DNA from: JAMZMI01 sp964353015
Lineage (GTDB): Bacteria; Bacteroidota; Bacteroidia; Cytophagales; Cyclobacteriaceae
Reading direction: 5' to 3'
Assembly: GCA_964353015.1 (NCBI GenBank)
Contig: CAYGUA010000001.1
Span: forward strand, 251,072-315,071
DNA: 64,000 nucleotides
Below are positions 24,319-33,333 of the stretch, piece after piece. Under the pieces are notes generated by a model. That model ran no database searches and was not told the origin of the DNA. It saw nothing but the letters and a program-made list of their open reading frames with translations. The stretch's first letter is position 1, and every line of letters begins with the position of its first letter. Made by a program: the position numbers and the translations under genes.

Positions 24319-26699
24319 ATCTCATCTCAGCGCTGGAAAATAAGGACTATAAAGATGAAGATGAAGTTTTCATAAATGGAAATAAAACTGTTAAACTATT
24401 TGAGCTAAAAAATTTCACGCATGAATTAAAAAAAAATGTGTCGAAAAACTGGAAAGTAGTAGCTGTTTTTCAAACTGATGACCTGCTTGATCTAATGTCA
24501 ATTTATTCCGTTTTCCATTTAGGTTTTACTCTGTTGCCATTAAGTTTAAGTGCACCCACTCAAACTATAAAAGAAACAATCGAAAGATGTGATCCAGATG
24601 CAATAATTATCCCCACTGAGTATTTGAGGAATATAGAGATTGTTAAAAATCCTAAGTCAAAAATTCTGCATTCTGATAAATTAAAAAATGAAGCTGCTGT
24701 TAATTCAAACTTAAGCCAAATAAAAACTGAATGTAAAACAAATATAGCGTATTTAATAAATTCAAGTGGTACAACTGGCCAGTCTAAAACTATTCAAATC
24801 AGGAAATCCGCTGTTAAGAATTTGATAGAGAATTGCACAAAAAAACATAAGTGCCTTTCGAATTCTCCAGCAAGAATTATTGGTGTTTCTGATATTACTT
24901 TTGATCTATTTATTCTAGATTTTTTCCTTACTCTCTACACCAGGGGGCAGTACTTTCAATTACCAAAGCCCATTAGTGCAAATTTGATTGTAAGAAAATT
25001 AATCCTTAACCGAATCAATCTATTACAGTCAACTCCAACAATTCTAAACTGGTTAAATAAATCATTGAATAAATTAAATTTCAAAAAATCATATTTAGAG
25101 CTAATAATATCTACCGGTGAGGTAATTGATTATAATTTATGTAAAGCACTCTTTGAAAACTTCAAATGTCCTACAATTTGGAATATGTACGGTCCAAGTG
25201 AAACAATTCACGCAAGCATTTTTGAAATCAAAAAAGATTGGATAAACGAAATGCTCAATACCCTAGAAATTCCCATTGGCAAACCAATCGACAATATTTA
25301 TTTTGAAATTCACAATAAAAACAACTTTGGTGTAGGTGAATTAATTATTTCTGGACCACATTTAAGTTCGAAATACTTTAAGCCTGTTAAAAACAGTGGT
25401 TATTTTAAGGATAAAAAAAAAGGTTTAACCTCATATCGAACAAACGACCTTGCAGAAAAGACTAAGGAAGGGCATTACATTTTTAGAGGAAGGAAAGATG
25501 ACCTTGTCAAGGTAAATGGCATTCTAATAAGTTTGAGTCATGTCACCAACTTGATTAAAAAACAATTTGAAATTAGAGAAGCCATACTTTTAAATCATTC
25601 GAACAACCTATTTCTCTTCAGCTCAAAGAAAATAAATAAAAGTGATATAAATTCTCATTTGAGAATAATGGGATTGGAATGTAAAATAGTATCTGTCTTA
25701 ACCATTTTAGAATGGCCGAAAAATCAAAACGGCAAATTAGATATAAACAATCTCAAACAACGTATAATTAAAGGAATAGACTTTTCATCTGAGCAAAAAT
25801 ATTTCCTCTATAGTACATTTGAAGAACACCCTCAAATCAATATTAGACTGAGTAGTGAAATAAATTTTGACATTTTTAAGTTTAATTTAACAAGTAGAAT
25901 TAATGCAATTTCACGCTTCAATTATGGATTAGAAGATGGTAAAGTAATCGGGATTTATAACCTTGATGAAGACAAACTATTTGAAACAATTGATAAACAA
26001 ACCATTGAATGCTCTGAAGAGATATTTGAATTCTCAAAACTTAAATTCAATTTTTCATTCATTAAATGCAGATTATTAAGATCCCCAAAGGAATCACTTC
26101 TTCTGATAAAGCTTCATCATAGTATTATGGGTGGATATCAATTTTCATCGATTGTTTTGCCCCTATTACTCACTGAAATATCTAAGCATAAAAAAAGCAT
26201 TCTCATAGGAAAACCGAAATTTTCACTCAAAAATAAAGCAATTGCATACTTCAATTTCTTTAGTAATACTTTACTTAAAGGAAAAAATCCAAACCAGTAT
26301 GCATTTGAAAAAATCATTTCTTTCTTACGACAAAACAATGAAATTCAGCAATACAGACTTAAGCTTTACATTTCTCGAAAACATAAAAATATACCTGAAA
26401 TAATATATCAAGATATTGACTTGAGAAGGCATTTTGATGGAAAACACAAGATGTTTTCAGGATCTGCGGATATGTCCGTTGATTATCCAATTATTGAATG
26501 GAACTATTATTCATTCAATTTTGAATCAAAGCAAAAATATTATGAAATAATTCCATTCGATTTGTATGAATGGACTCCTGAATTAAATCAAAAATCTCAC
26601 CTAAACATACTGATAACTTCATTTAATGATAGAACCAATATTCTCATCCGAAAACAGAGAAAATTGAATCCATTAGATTTTTCAAAATTGAGTTTATGA
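24315..26699 (+). CDS. NRPS-like adenylation domain fused to a condensation-like domain
   Basis: A 794-aa protein with GTG start overlapping the previous stop (GTGA). Residues ~1-490 are an adenylation domain (INSSGTTGQSK 148-158, ITFDLFILDFF, NMYGPSETIHASIF, YRTNDLAEK, GRKDDLVKVNG). Residues ~495-794 resemble the condensation/acyltransferase (BAHD/WES-like) superfamily but are short and carry LHHSIMGG near residue 601 instead of HHxxxDG; the second catalytic-motif acidic residue is replaced by Gly. No carrier domain is visible, so the activated amino acid must be passed to a carrier on the partner protein. The order A then C is unusual. Confidence 0.78.
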   Translation: MNLISALENKDYKDEDEVFINGNKTVKLFELKNFTHELKKNVSKNWKVVAVFQTDDLLDLMSIYSVFHLGFTLLPLSLSAPTQTIKETIERCDPDAIIIPTEYLRNIEIVKNPKSKILHSDKLKNEAAVNSNLSQIKTECKTNIAYLINSSGTTGQSKTIQIRKSAVKNLIENCTKKHKCLSNSPARIIGVSDITFDLFILDFFLTLYTRGQYFQLPKPISANLIVRKLILNRINLLQSTPTILNWLNKSLNKLNFKKSYLELIISTGEVIDYNLCKALFENFKCPTIWNMYGPSETIHASIFEIKKDWINEMLNTLEIPIGKPIDNIYFEIHNKNNFGVGELIISGPHLSSKYFKPVKNSGYFKDKKKGLTSYRTNDLAEKTKEGHYIFRGRKDDLVKVNGILISLSHVTNLIKKQFEIREAILLNHSNNLFLFSSKKINKSDINSHLRIMGLECKIVSVLTILEWPKNQNGKLDINNLKQRIIKGIDFSSEQKYFLYSTFEEHPQINIRLSSEINFDIFKFNLTSRINAISRFNYGLEDGKVIGIYNLDEDKLFETIDKQTIECSEEIFEFSKLKFNFSFIKCRLLRSPKESLLLIKLHHSIMGGYQFSSIVLPLLLTEISKHKKSILIGKPKFSLKNKAIAYFNFFSNTLLKGKNPNQYAFEKIISFLRQNNEIQQYRLKLYISRKHKNIPEIIYQDIDLRRHFDGKHKMFSGSADMSVDYPIIEWNYYSFNFESKQKYYEIIPFDLYEWTPELNQKSHLNILITSFNDRTNILIRKQRKLNPLDFSKLSL

Positions 26700-27214
26700 A
26701 AAGTGATATGAAACTGATAGAAAAAATTGATTTGATTGATACTTCAATTAAAAAACAATTTGATGTAAAGATAAAATCATTATTAAGCCAAAAAGCAAGG
26801 ATCGACTTAAGTCAGGAAAGGATAGAACTTGGATTTACATCAAATAGATATGATATTATAGAAGAAAAAGCTGATTTCATCATTCTTGAAAAAAAAATAT
26901 CTCAATCATTTGCAAAGCATCTGGTAATTAAAGAATTAATGATTCACAACATCAAATCTGGAACTAATGAAAAAATAAATTGGCATTGTGATCGAGACCA
27001 TTGTCTTGACCCGATGCACATTTTTGGAACAATAGTTTATTATCCACTATTCAATTCTCAAGAATTGATTTTAGTTAAAGGGCATGGTAATGTATTAGAA
27101 TTAGAGCCTGGTGATTGTGTTTTCATTCATCCAGACCTGATTCATAGTGTCCCTGAAAATATCAATAGAATGAGTGATAGAATTAGTATGGCAGTAAGAT
27201 TGTATCCTGTATGA
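26696..27214 (+). CDS. putative 2-oxoglutarate/Fe(II)-type oxygenase
   Basis: A 172-aa protein with a cupin-like/2OG-oxygenase facial-triad layout: WHCDRDH (His-x-Asp, near residue 99), LEPGDCVFIHPDLIHSVPE (distal His) and RISMAVRL (Arg that would hold 2-oxoglutarate). It could hydroxylate an amino acid or the carrier-bound intermediate. The family call rests on these spaced motifs only. The gene overlaps both neighbours by ATGA junctions, as expected for a biosynthetic operon. Confidence 0.65.
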   Translation: MKSDMKLIEKIDLIDTSIKKQFDVKIKSLLSQKARIDLSQERIELGFTSNRYDIIEEKADFIILEKKISQSFAKHLVIKELMIHNIKSGTNEKINWHCDRDHCLDPMHIFGTIVYYPLFNSQELILVKGHGNVLELEPGDCVFIHPDLIHSVPENINRMSDRISMAVRLYPV

Positions 27215-27897
27215 GTTTCTCAAATAAATTATCAATTATTACACCAGTAAGTAGACCTCAAAATTTGCTGATTATTCAAGAATTCATTCCAAAAGAATCT
27301 GAATGGATTATAGTTTCAGATGGAACTATTGAAATACCAAAACTATCCATACCTCATATCTTTATCATTGGCCCAAAAACTTGTGATTTTGGCAATAGCC
27401 AAAGACAAATTGGAATACAATTGGCATCAAGGGATTTCGTGTACTTTCTTGATGACGACAACATCATAATTCCAACTTTACCTGAAATATGCATACCGCT
27501 CGCCAATGCATATAATGCAGATGCAATACTTTTTGGAATCTTTGCTTCTTATTTTGAACCCTACGATATTTGGTTTCCCCAAAAAGAAGTTGTCCTAAAA
27601 TCTGTAGATACTGCAATGTTGTTAGTGAGGCTTGATGTTTTGAAAAAAATGTATTTTGATGATGCAGTGGGTTGGCCCAACAGTCCGGGCAAGGAAAGAG
27701 AAAGTGATTACCAATTAATAAAAAAAATTGAACAAAATTTTAAGCTAATTAAGCTTCCAGCTTTATTAGGTTTTCATAATGCACTTAATAATCTGAAAAA
27801 AAGTGAACTTAATTTGATTAAAAAGAATAGTCACTTCCCATACAATATATTCTTTGATAGATTTAAAGACAATATCTCACCTAGGTGGTTAATATGA
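27211..27897 (+). CDS. glycosyltransferase family 2-like
   Basis: A 228-aa GT-A-fold protein: SIITPVSRP near the N-terminus, a late FVYFLDDDNIIIP (DxD-type metal/nucleotide-sugar motif near residue 78) and an acidic GKERESDYQLI region that could hold the catalytic base. It would transfer a sugar from a nucleotide donor. Next to another glycosyltransferase and a sulfotransferase, it suggests a glycosylated product. Overlaps by ATGA at both ends. Confidence 0.75.
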   Translation: MSFSNKLSIITPVSRPQNLLIIQEFIPKESEWIIVSDGTIEIPKLSIPHIFIIGPKTCDFGNSQRQIGIQLASRDFVYFLDDDNIIIPTLPEICIPLANAYNADAILFGIFASYFEPYDIWFPQKEVVLKSVDTAMLLVRLDVLKKMYFDDAVGWPNSPGKERESDYQLIKKIEQNFKLIKLPALLGFHNALNNLKKSELNLIKKNSHFPYNIFFDRFKDNISPRWLI

Positions 27898-28892
27898 ATG
27901 TTATTCACTGGATTCACGGTTTACAAGGAGGTGCAGGTTTTATTGCATGTTCAATTTGTGAAAAATTCAGCGCTCCTCTAATATACTTTGATGAAGATGG
28001 ACCTGCAAATTGGGGAACTTCAAAGCGATCAGCAAGTCTTACCGGTAACTTAAAGAATTTAATTAAACTTGAAAACTGGGAAGATTTTAAGAATTACGTA
28101 AATAATTGGAAACCAGATATTATAGTGTATCACATATGGAGAGAAGAGGACAACTCTCCAAAAATAGCTTCTCAGGAATGCAAACAAGTGGCATATGTAC
28201 ATACCTCGATGTTACCAAACCTAAATGGGTACGACTTCTACATATTAGTTTCTAAAAGTCAGTTCTCAACTATTCCAATAAATCAATCAAGTAATATTAG
28301 AGTTATTGAAAACGGAGTTAGGGTTGAGCAATTTGCAGATTGCATACCTAGTAATACACAATTAAACCTTCTCAGATTTAGCAGTTTGGATAAGCAAAAG
28401 ATTTCACCTTGGTACAAAGAGATTTTTGAAGAATACCAAAGCTCTGATATCAGCTTTACATTTATTGGAGGAGGCAATGGAGTAGAAACACTTAAATCAT
28501 ATGCTAGACAAACTGGCAATCCTAATGTATACTTATTAGGAGACTCTACCTTTGAGGAAATAATAGAGCAAATTAACCAAGCATCAGCAATATTATATTT
28601 AAATGATACACATATCGAAAATCATAGCATAAGCATTCTAGAGGCAATGGTTGCTGGTCTTCCAATTATTTGTGAAAACAGAGGAGGACTTGCTGAGCAG
28701 GTGGATCACACTAAGAATGGGTTTCTATGTAATAATGTCGAAGATGTTTTTAATGCTATAGAGGCCATAAAAGAGCAGGGTGGCTGGAATATATTGTCTT
28801 CAAACAGCAGAAAAAAAGGCGAATCATATAAAATTGAAAAAACTTTCGATCAATTTTTCCAATTCATGATAGATATAAAAAATTTAAATTAA
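27894..28892 (+). CDS. glycosyltransferase family 4-like (GT-B)
   Basis: A 332-aa GT-B-type protein. The C-terminal half has the GT4 signature: TFIGGGNGVETLKSYA, NVYLLGDSTFEEIIEQI, and ENHSISILEAMVAGLPIICENRGGLAEQV (E-x7-E donor-binding motif). The N-terminus has a Gly-rich WIHGLQGGAGFIA loop. The start is the ATG at 27894, which forms an ATGA overlap with the previous gene; the longer GTG start at 27885 is less likely. Probably decorates the cluster product or a cell-surface glycan. Confidence 0.83.
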   Translation: MNVIHWIHGLQGGAGFIACSICEKFSAPLIYFDEDGPANWGTSKRSASLTGNLKNLIKLENWEDFKNYVNNWKPDIIVYHIWREEDNSPKIASQECKQVAYVHTSMLPNLNGYDFYILVSKSQFSTIPINQSSNIRVIENGVRVEQFADCIPSNTQLNLLRFSSLDKQKISPWYKEIFEEYQSSDISFTFIGGGNGVETLKSYARQTGNPNVYLLGDSTFEEIIEQINQASAILYLNDTHIENHSISILEAMVAGLPIICENRGGLAEQVDHTKNGFLCNNVEDVFNAIEAIKEQGGWNILSSNSRKKGESYKIEKTFDQFFQFMIDIKNLN

Positions 28893-28908
28893 CCTTAATC
28901 TGACCACC

Positions 28909-29577
28909 TTGAAATTAGTTTTTATAACTAGAATATGTAAAACATCAGAGATCCCTTTAATAAACAGGAGTATCGAATTTCTTAAGACTCACAGTCATAA
29001 AATAACTATTCTTATAGAGAATGGATTGAAAGAAGCTTACTCATTAAAAGAAACAAAACTCACACATTTAGCTAAGACCCGTTACGTTAGCGGAAATGGA
29101 TTTAATGTGATTTATGAAAGGCTATCAGTTGCAGTCCAATATGAATTTGATTTTTTAATAAAGATTGATCCTGATACATACTTTCTAAATGATTTTATAC
29201 CTGACACTGGCCTAAAATATGGTGGACATGGTGTGGATGGGAAAAAATGGGCTCAAGGTGGGTTTGAACTTCTCAGCAATGATTCAGTGGTATCTATAAT
29301 TTCATTTCTGGAAATGGACAGAAAACCGGAGTTGTTCTACATAGACAAACATTTTGACAGCCTTTTCCCATGTGATTTGGATAATAAATTTGAAGTCATA
29401 CAACTCATACGGAAATACACATCGGATGATATTGCCCTGGGTGCAATTTGCATGGAATTACAAATACCCTTTAAAAACATTTCTAAAATTAAATCAACCT
29501 GGAAATATAGAGGCAAAGGATTCTATCAAGGTGCTTCGATAATACATCCAATTAAGGATTTCAACGACGCACCCTGA
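28909..29577 (+). CDS. putative GT-A glycosyltransferase (galactosyltransferase-like)
   Basis: A 222-aa protein starting with TTG (MKLVFITRIC), 16 bp after the previous gene. FDFLIKIDPDTYFLNDF carries a DxD motif in a strand context like GT31/DUF glycosyltransferases, followed by a GGHGVDGKKWAQGGFELLS acceptor-like loop and a late DDIALG. The family call is tentative. It is the last gene of the plus-strand operon and converges on 29599-30354. Confidence 0.6.
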   Translation: MKLVFITRICKTSEIPLINRSIEFLKTHSHKITILIENGLKEAYSLKETKLTHLAKTRYVSGNGFNVIYERLSVAVQYEFDFLIKIDPDTYFLNDFIPDTGLKYGGHGVDGKKWAQGGFELLSNDSVVSIISFLEMDRKPELFYIDKHFDSLFPCDLDNKFEVIQLIRKYTSDDIALGAICMELQIPFKNISKIKSTWKYRGKGFYQGASIIHPIKDFNDAP

Positions 29578-29598
29578 CAGGTCTTTGCTCTACTAATT

Positions 29599-30354
29599 CT
29601 ATGTGTATTTTCCCCATTTCTTAATTTCAAAAAACTTTCTGACCACTTTTGAATAGAAAGAATTTGAATCAAGTATGAATGTTGGATTTATCTGTTTTAA
29701 TTCTTCCTTACATATTGTTTGCCAGAGATGGCAAGCATACCCCTTAGCTTCAAAAGGGTAATCATCTTCCAGAATTTCTCTTAATTTATTGTGCCAAAGA
29801 GGAAAAAAGAAAGCTGTTTCAGGAAGACACTCCAACATTGATTTATCTTTCAAGTACATTTCATATGGAAGAACAACAGAGTGATAATCCCATTCTACAT
29901 TATTAAAAGAAGTGTATTTTGTAATCCAATGACTTATAAAATCGTCATTTTTGGGTGATATTATTACTGCATTACATAGTCCTCTATTTTTTTGAATACC
30001 CATAATAGTTTTATCAAAGGCGAGCAGGTTATCAAAGTTCCGATAGCAGAAAACATCTATATCAAGATAAATTCCTCCTCTATTTTTTAATACTTGAAGT
30101 CTATGGAAATCTGCTTTATGTGCATAATGATCAAATTCCTTCAAATTTTTCATATCAATTGGTTCAATAGAGATATTTTTTACTAGACTTTTTGTCAGCA
30201 GAAACCACTTACCTTCTAAAGGTATTGGACTATGAATTATAACAGAATCTGGCTTTAAAACTCTGAATGACAAAATAATATTTATAAACTCATAAAATTT
30301 TATTTCATGATGTTTAAATCCGTATATGAAATGTACCACTTTAGGAATCATCAC
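29599..30354 (-). CDS. glycosyltransferase family 32-like (DxD sugar-binding)
   Basis: A 251-aa protein: MIPKVVHFIYG at the N-terminus (typical GT32 opening), then HKADFHRLQVLKNRGGIYLDIDVF with the DxD metal motif near residue 100, and SPKNDDFISHW downstream. The family moves hexoses using nucleotide sugars and Mn2+. It is on the opposite strand to the main operon, so it is separately transcribed. Downstream of it, 30355-30446 shows no gene. Confidence 0.82.
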   Translation of the reverse strand: MMIPKVVHFIYGFKHHEIKFYEFINIILSFRVLKPDSVIIHSPIPLEGKWFLLTKSLVKNISIEPIDMKNLKEFDHYAHKADFHRLQVLKNRGGIYLDIDVFCYRNFDNLLAFDKTIMGIQKNRGLCNAVIISPKNDDFISHWITKYTSFNNVEWDYHSVVLPYEMYLKDKSMLECLPETAFFFPLWHNKLREILEDDYPFEAKGYACHLWQTICKEELKQINPTFILDSNSFYSKVVRKFFEIKKWGKYT

Positions 30355-30446
30355 ATGTTCTGTTTAATGGTTTGTTTAAAAGTCGATTTTGTCTAGATAT
30401 ACCTTTTCGATTTTTATATTTCAGAGGTCGACAAAAACATTAACAT

Positions 30447-31226
30447 CTAAAAATTAGTCGTATTAAATCTTGCAACAATTATGCAACTTTCATCGCCTAG
30501 AGAAAAGTCTACTTTACTATAGTCTTGAAAGCAATGGAGTAATTCAAGCCCTAGTGACAAAAACAAGACACGTAACCTTTCAATGTCAAAAAAATGATTT
30601 CGAAAGAAAAATATTTCCTCTTTTAGCAGTTTGTTGCTTGCAAATAAAGTGTACTTCCTCTTCCCTTCAATTTCATTTCCTTCTAATAAGGAAGAATGAT
30701 ATTCTATATGTGCTTGAAGGAATTTAGTATCTGTTAACATTATTTGCCAATTATGTTGCTGCTCTAACAAGTATCTCTCATATAGCTCTCTCATTCCGAA
30801 TTCTACAATCATTAAACCGTTTGATTTTAAATTATTTCCAAGATTGATTACAACGTTTTTAAGATTATTGAAATCGAATAGATTAGCTGTTCCATTCAAG
30901 AGTAGAATGATATCATATCTTCTTGCTGCCGAGAATCGCCTTAAATCACTGGTAATTATTTCAGGATTGTTTTTGTAATTTTTATCTGAGATTCTTGAAT
31001 TAATGTAATCGACAAGAGGTTTAGAAATTTCAACACCATCGACTTCAAAATTCATGTCTGCTAAGGGCATTAGATGCCTTCCTGCACCGCAACCTCCATC
31101 CAATATTTTACTATTTTTATCACAATAACTCACGATAAAGTCAATTTCTTCTTTCGGAATATTAAGGGAGCTTTTAATGAGAAAAAGTCCTGCCAATGAA
31201 TTCCAACCTTCGTTTAAATTTTTCAT
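30447..31226 (-). CDS. class I SAM-dependent methyltransferase
   Basis: A 259-aa protein with motif I SKILDGGCGAGRHLMPLA, motif II VDGVEISK, and the motif-IV-like YDIILLLNGTANLFDF. It is a small-molecule or sugar methyltransferase by fold; acceptor unknown. It starts only 8 bp from the divergent PhyH gene at 31235, leaving no space for separate promoters unless they lie inside coding sequence. Confidence 0.82.
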   Translation of the reverse strand: MKNLNEGWNSLAGLFLIKSSLNIPKEEIDFIVSYCDKNSKILDGGCGAGRHLMPLADMNFEVDGVEISKPLVDYINSRISDKNYKNNPEIITSDLRRFSAARRYDIILLLNGTANLFDFNNLKNVVINLGNNLKSNGLMIVEFGMRELYERYLLEQQHNWQIMLTDTKFLQAHIEYHSSLLEGNEIEGKRKYTLFASNKLLKEEIFFFRNHFFDIERLRVLFLSLGLELLHCFQDYSKVDFSLGDESCIIVARFNTTNF

Positions 31227-31234
31227 AAATTTAG

Positions 31235-31957
31235 ATGAATGTAAATTTTAGATTTCATATGGATATAAGCATAGATCAATACAAACAAGATGGTCTGATT
31301 GTAATTAATGATTTTTATACGAAGACCGAAAATAGCAACCTCAAAAACTTGTGCAACTACATAGTCAGGAATGATGTAGATAGGTATAGTCATGATCGGG
31401 ATTTTATACGAGTATTTGAACAATCCACAATGCATTTCTTGAGACTGCATTTAAATTTTAAAAATTTTTCAGATTTAATTGATTCTAAAAGAATGTTGGC
31501 TATTGCTCAAAATCTTTACGGAAAGAAAATGGAGTTGTGGTCAAGTCTTCTTCTATATGGACCAAGTAATTCAGATCAAGGTCAATCCTGGCACCAAGAT
31601 TTAGATCCCACTAAATTGTATTTCACTGCATGTAATATGCTAACATATCCCTTTGGTTTAGATAGTGAGTCAAGTCTACGAGTAGTGAAGAAATCTTATA
31701 ATTATGGCAGAATACCTTCAGGAGGTGCATTTGATCATCTTGAAAATGAATGTGAAGTCATTGTTGGTCCAAGAGATCTTGTAATTCTTGATTGCGGAAT
31801 GTTTCACATGGTTCCAAAAAACACAACTTCTAGAGACAGATACGCGCTAAATGTGAGATTTATTGATTCTGATTTTAGCGATAATGAATATACCTCCGTT
31901 GGAGTTTACAGAACTGGCTCGTATAATTTTTCAACTAATTCTACGATCGAACATTAG
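31235..31957 (+). CDS. phytanoyl-CoA dioxygenase (PhyH)-family oxygenase
   Basis: A 240-aa protein (an internal ATG at 31259 is an alternative start) with the PhyH iron triad: WHQDLDPTKLYF (His-x-Asp) and CGMFHMVPKNTTSRDRYALN (distal His, Arg for 2-oxoglutarate). QYKQDGLIVINDFY near the N-terminus is also typical. These enzymes hydroxylate or halogenate small molecules using Fe(II) and 2-oxoglutarate. This gives the cluster two candidate 2OG oxygenases. The 3' end overlaps the convergent methyltransferase gene by 17 bp. Confidence 0.85.
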   Translation: MNVNFRFHMDISIDQYKQDGLIVINDFYTKTENSNLKNLCNYIVRNDVDRYSHDRDFIRVFEQSTMHFLRLHLNFKNFSDLIDSKRMLAIAQNLYGKKMELWSSLLLYGPSNSDQGQSWHQDLDPTKLYFTACNMLTYPFGLDSESSLRVVKKSYNYGRIPSGGAFDHLENECEVIVGPRDLVILDCGMFHMVPKNTTSRDRYALNVRFIDSDFSDNEYTSVGVYRTGSYNFSTNSTIEH

Positions 31958-32546
31958 GTATGACATACTTCCAGCAATTCGTACTCACCTTTTTGGCATC
32001 TGGAAGAAGGTAATTAACAGCGGCCGTGACTTCAGGGTGATCCTTTGAATGGTAATCATGTCCTGCTAGAATTCCTCCGACTTTTAATTTCTGCATCCAT
32101 GAAAGTATGTCATTGGATACTTCTGAGTAAGAATGTCCCCCATCAATGAAAACGAAATCTAAGCTTTGGTCTGCATATGTTTTACATGCATTAGTGGAAT
32201 CTTCTTTAATTATCTTGAGAGTATTGTCAACTCGTGTGTAGGGAGAACGATTGTTATTGGTTTCCCAAAACCTCTTAAGGTTGTTTATTGCTTCACTCTC
32301 TAGAGTTTGAACCTGTTGGAAACTGTGATATATTCCAATTTCATTTTTGGAACCTTTAAAATGATCTATCGCGTCTACTTGAATGTTCTTTCTTGCTTTC
32401 ATAATCAAATTGCACAGAAAATATGTGCTCTTTCCTTTCCATATTCCTATTTCCACAATCTTGGAATTGTCTGAAAGAGATTCTATGATTTCTTCGTATA
32501 GATCTTCGAAGTTCATCCAGCCTTCAATATCTTCGTAGGAATTCAT
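31941..32546 (-). CDS. class I SAM-dependent methyltransferase (CmcI/Methyltransf_24-like)
   Basis: A 201-aa protein from the ATG at 32546 (MNSYEDIEGWMN); a longer frame to 32585 overlaps the divergent sulfotransferase gene. Motifs: SKIVEIGIWKGKSTYFL, LDFVFIDGGHSYSEVSNDI and LKVGGILAGHDYH, typical of O-methyltransferases of the CmcI type that also bind a divalent metal. Probable tailoring of the cluster product. Confidence 0.8.
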   Translation of the reverse strand: MNSYEDIEGWMNFEDLYEEIIESLSDNSKIVEIGIWKGKSTYFLCNLIMKARKNIQVDAIDHFKGSKNEIGIYHSFQQVQTLESEAINNLKRFWETNNNRSPYTRVDNTLKIIKEDSTNACKTYADQSLDFVFIDGGHSYSEVSNDILSWMQKLKVGGILAGHDYHSKDHPEVTAAVNYLLPDAKKVSTNCWKYVIPNVRS

Positions 32547-32556
32547 AATACAAATA

Positions 32557-33207
32557 TTGAAAGTATTTTTTTTACATATACCCAAAACAGGAGGATTGTT
32601 TATTAAATCACTTCTTATTGAAGTTTCTAAATTTCCATATCCGATTAATATAGCAGATCAAACCTCGTATTACGAGAATCCTGATTTCACAGAATTCGAC
32701 TTAATCTCAGGGCATTGGGACAGTGGAATTATCAATTCATTGGATAATTCATGGTTTAAATTCAGCATTCTTAGAGATCCTGTTGATAGAAGTATTTCTC
32801 ACTATTTCTATATGAAGAGATCCACAGATTCTTCAAACCTTCGATTTAATAGAAAAATAGAAAAATATAAGGATCCATATTTGTTCTGGTCAGATAAAGA
32901 AGTAATGGAATATCACGGCAATTTGATGACGAAAATTCTTGCCGGTAATATGTGGTCTAAAAATAAAACGATTAAAGATCACGAACTCTTAGAGATTGCA
33001 TTGTATAATGCCAGCAAGTTAGATTTTATTGGAAAATTTGAGGAAATGAATATGACTGTGTCAATACTTCAAAAACACTTGAATATTATAAAATCTGAAG
33101 ATGTTATAAATCAATCGTTCAGAGATGAAGTATTTGACCTAAACACAATTTCCTTGCTAAAGGAAATAAACATATTGGATCAAGAACTCTACAACAACTT
33201 ATTGTAG
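32557..33207 (+). CDS. sulfotransferase family protein
   Basis: A 216-aa protein with the PAPS 5'-phosphosulfate loop FFLHIPKTGGLFIKSLL directly at the N-terminus and the 3'-phosphate-binding block FSILRDPVDRSISHYFYMKRS near residue 75. This is the heparan-2-O type of cytosolic or secreted sulfotransferase. The start is TTG, as the first HIPKTGG is only nine residues in. It closes the AT-rich block and implies a sulfated product or glycan. Confidence 0.85.
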   Translation: MKVFFLHIPKTGGLFIKSLLIEVSKFPYPINIADQTSYYENPDFTEFDLISGHWDSGIINSLDNSWFKFSILRDPVDRSISHYFYMKRSTDSSNLRFNRKIEKYKDPYLFWSDKEVMEYHGNLMTKILAGNMWSKNKTIKDHELLEIALYNASKLDFIGKFEEMNMTVSILQKHLNIIKSEDVINQSFRDEVFDLNTISLLKEINILDQELYNNLL

Positions 33208-33333
33208 ATCTATTATTTTTCCTGCTCACAATCTCTTTCAGTAGCAAATAATTTGATCTTAAGCATATTGAAAAGATGGTCTCATTATGGACAGTTCACA
33301 GTAGTTTATTTGAATAAATATAACAAAGTAAAA

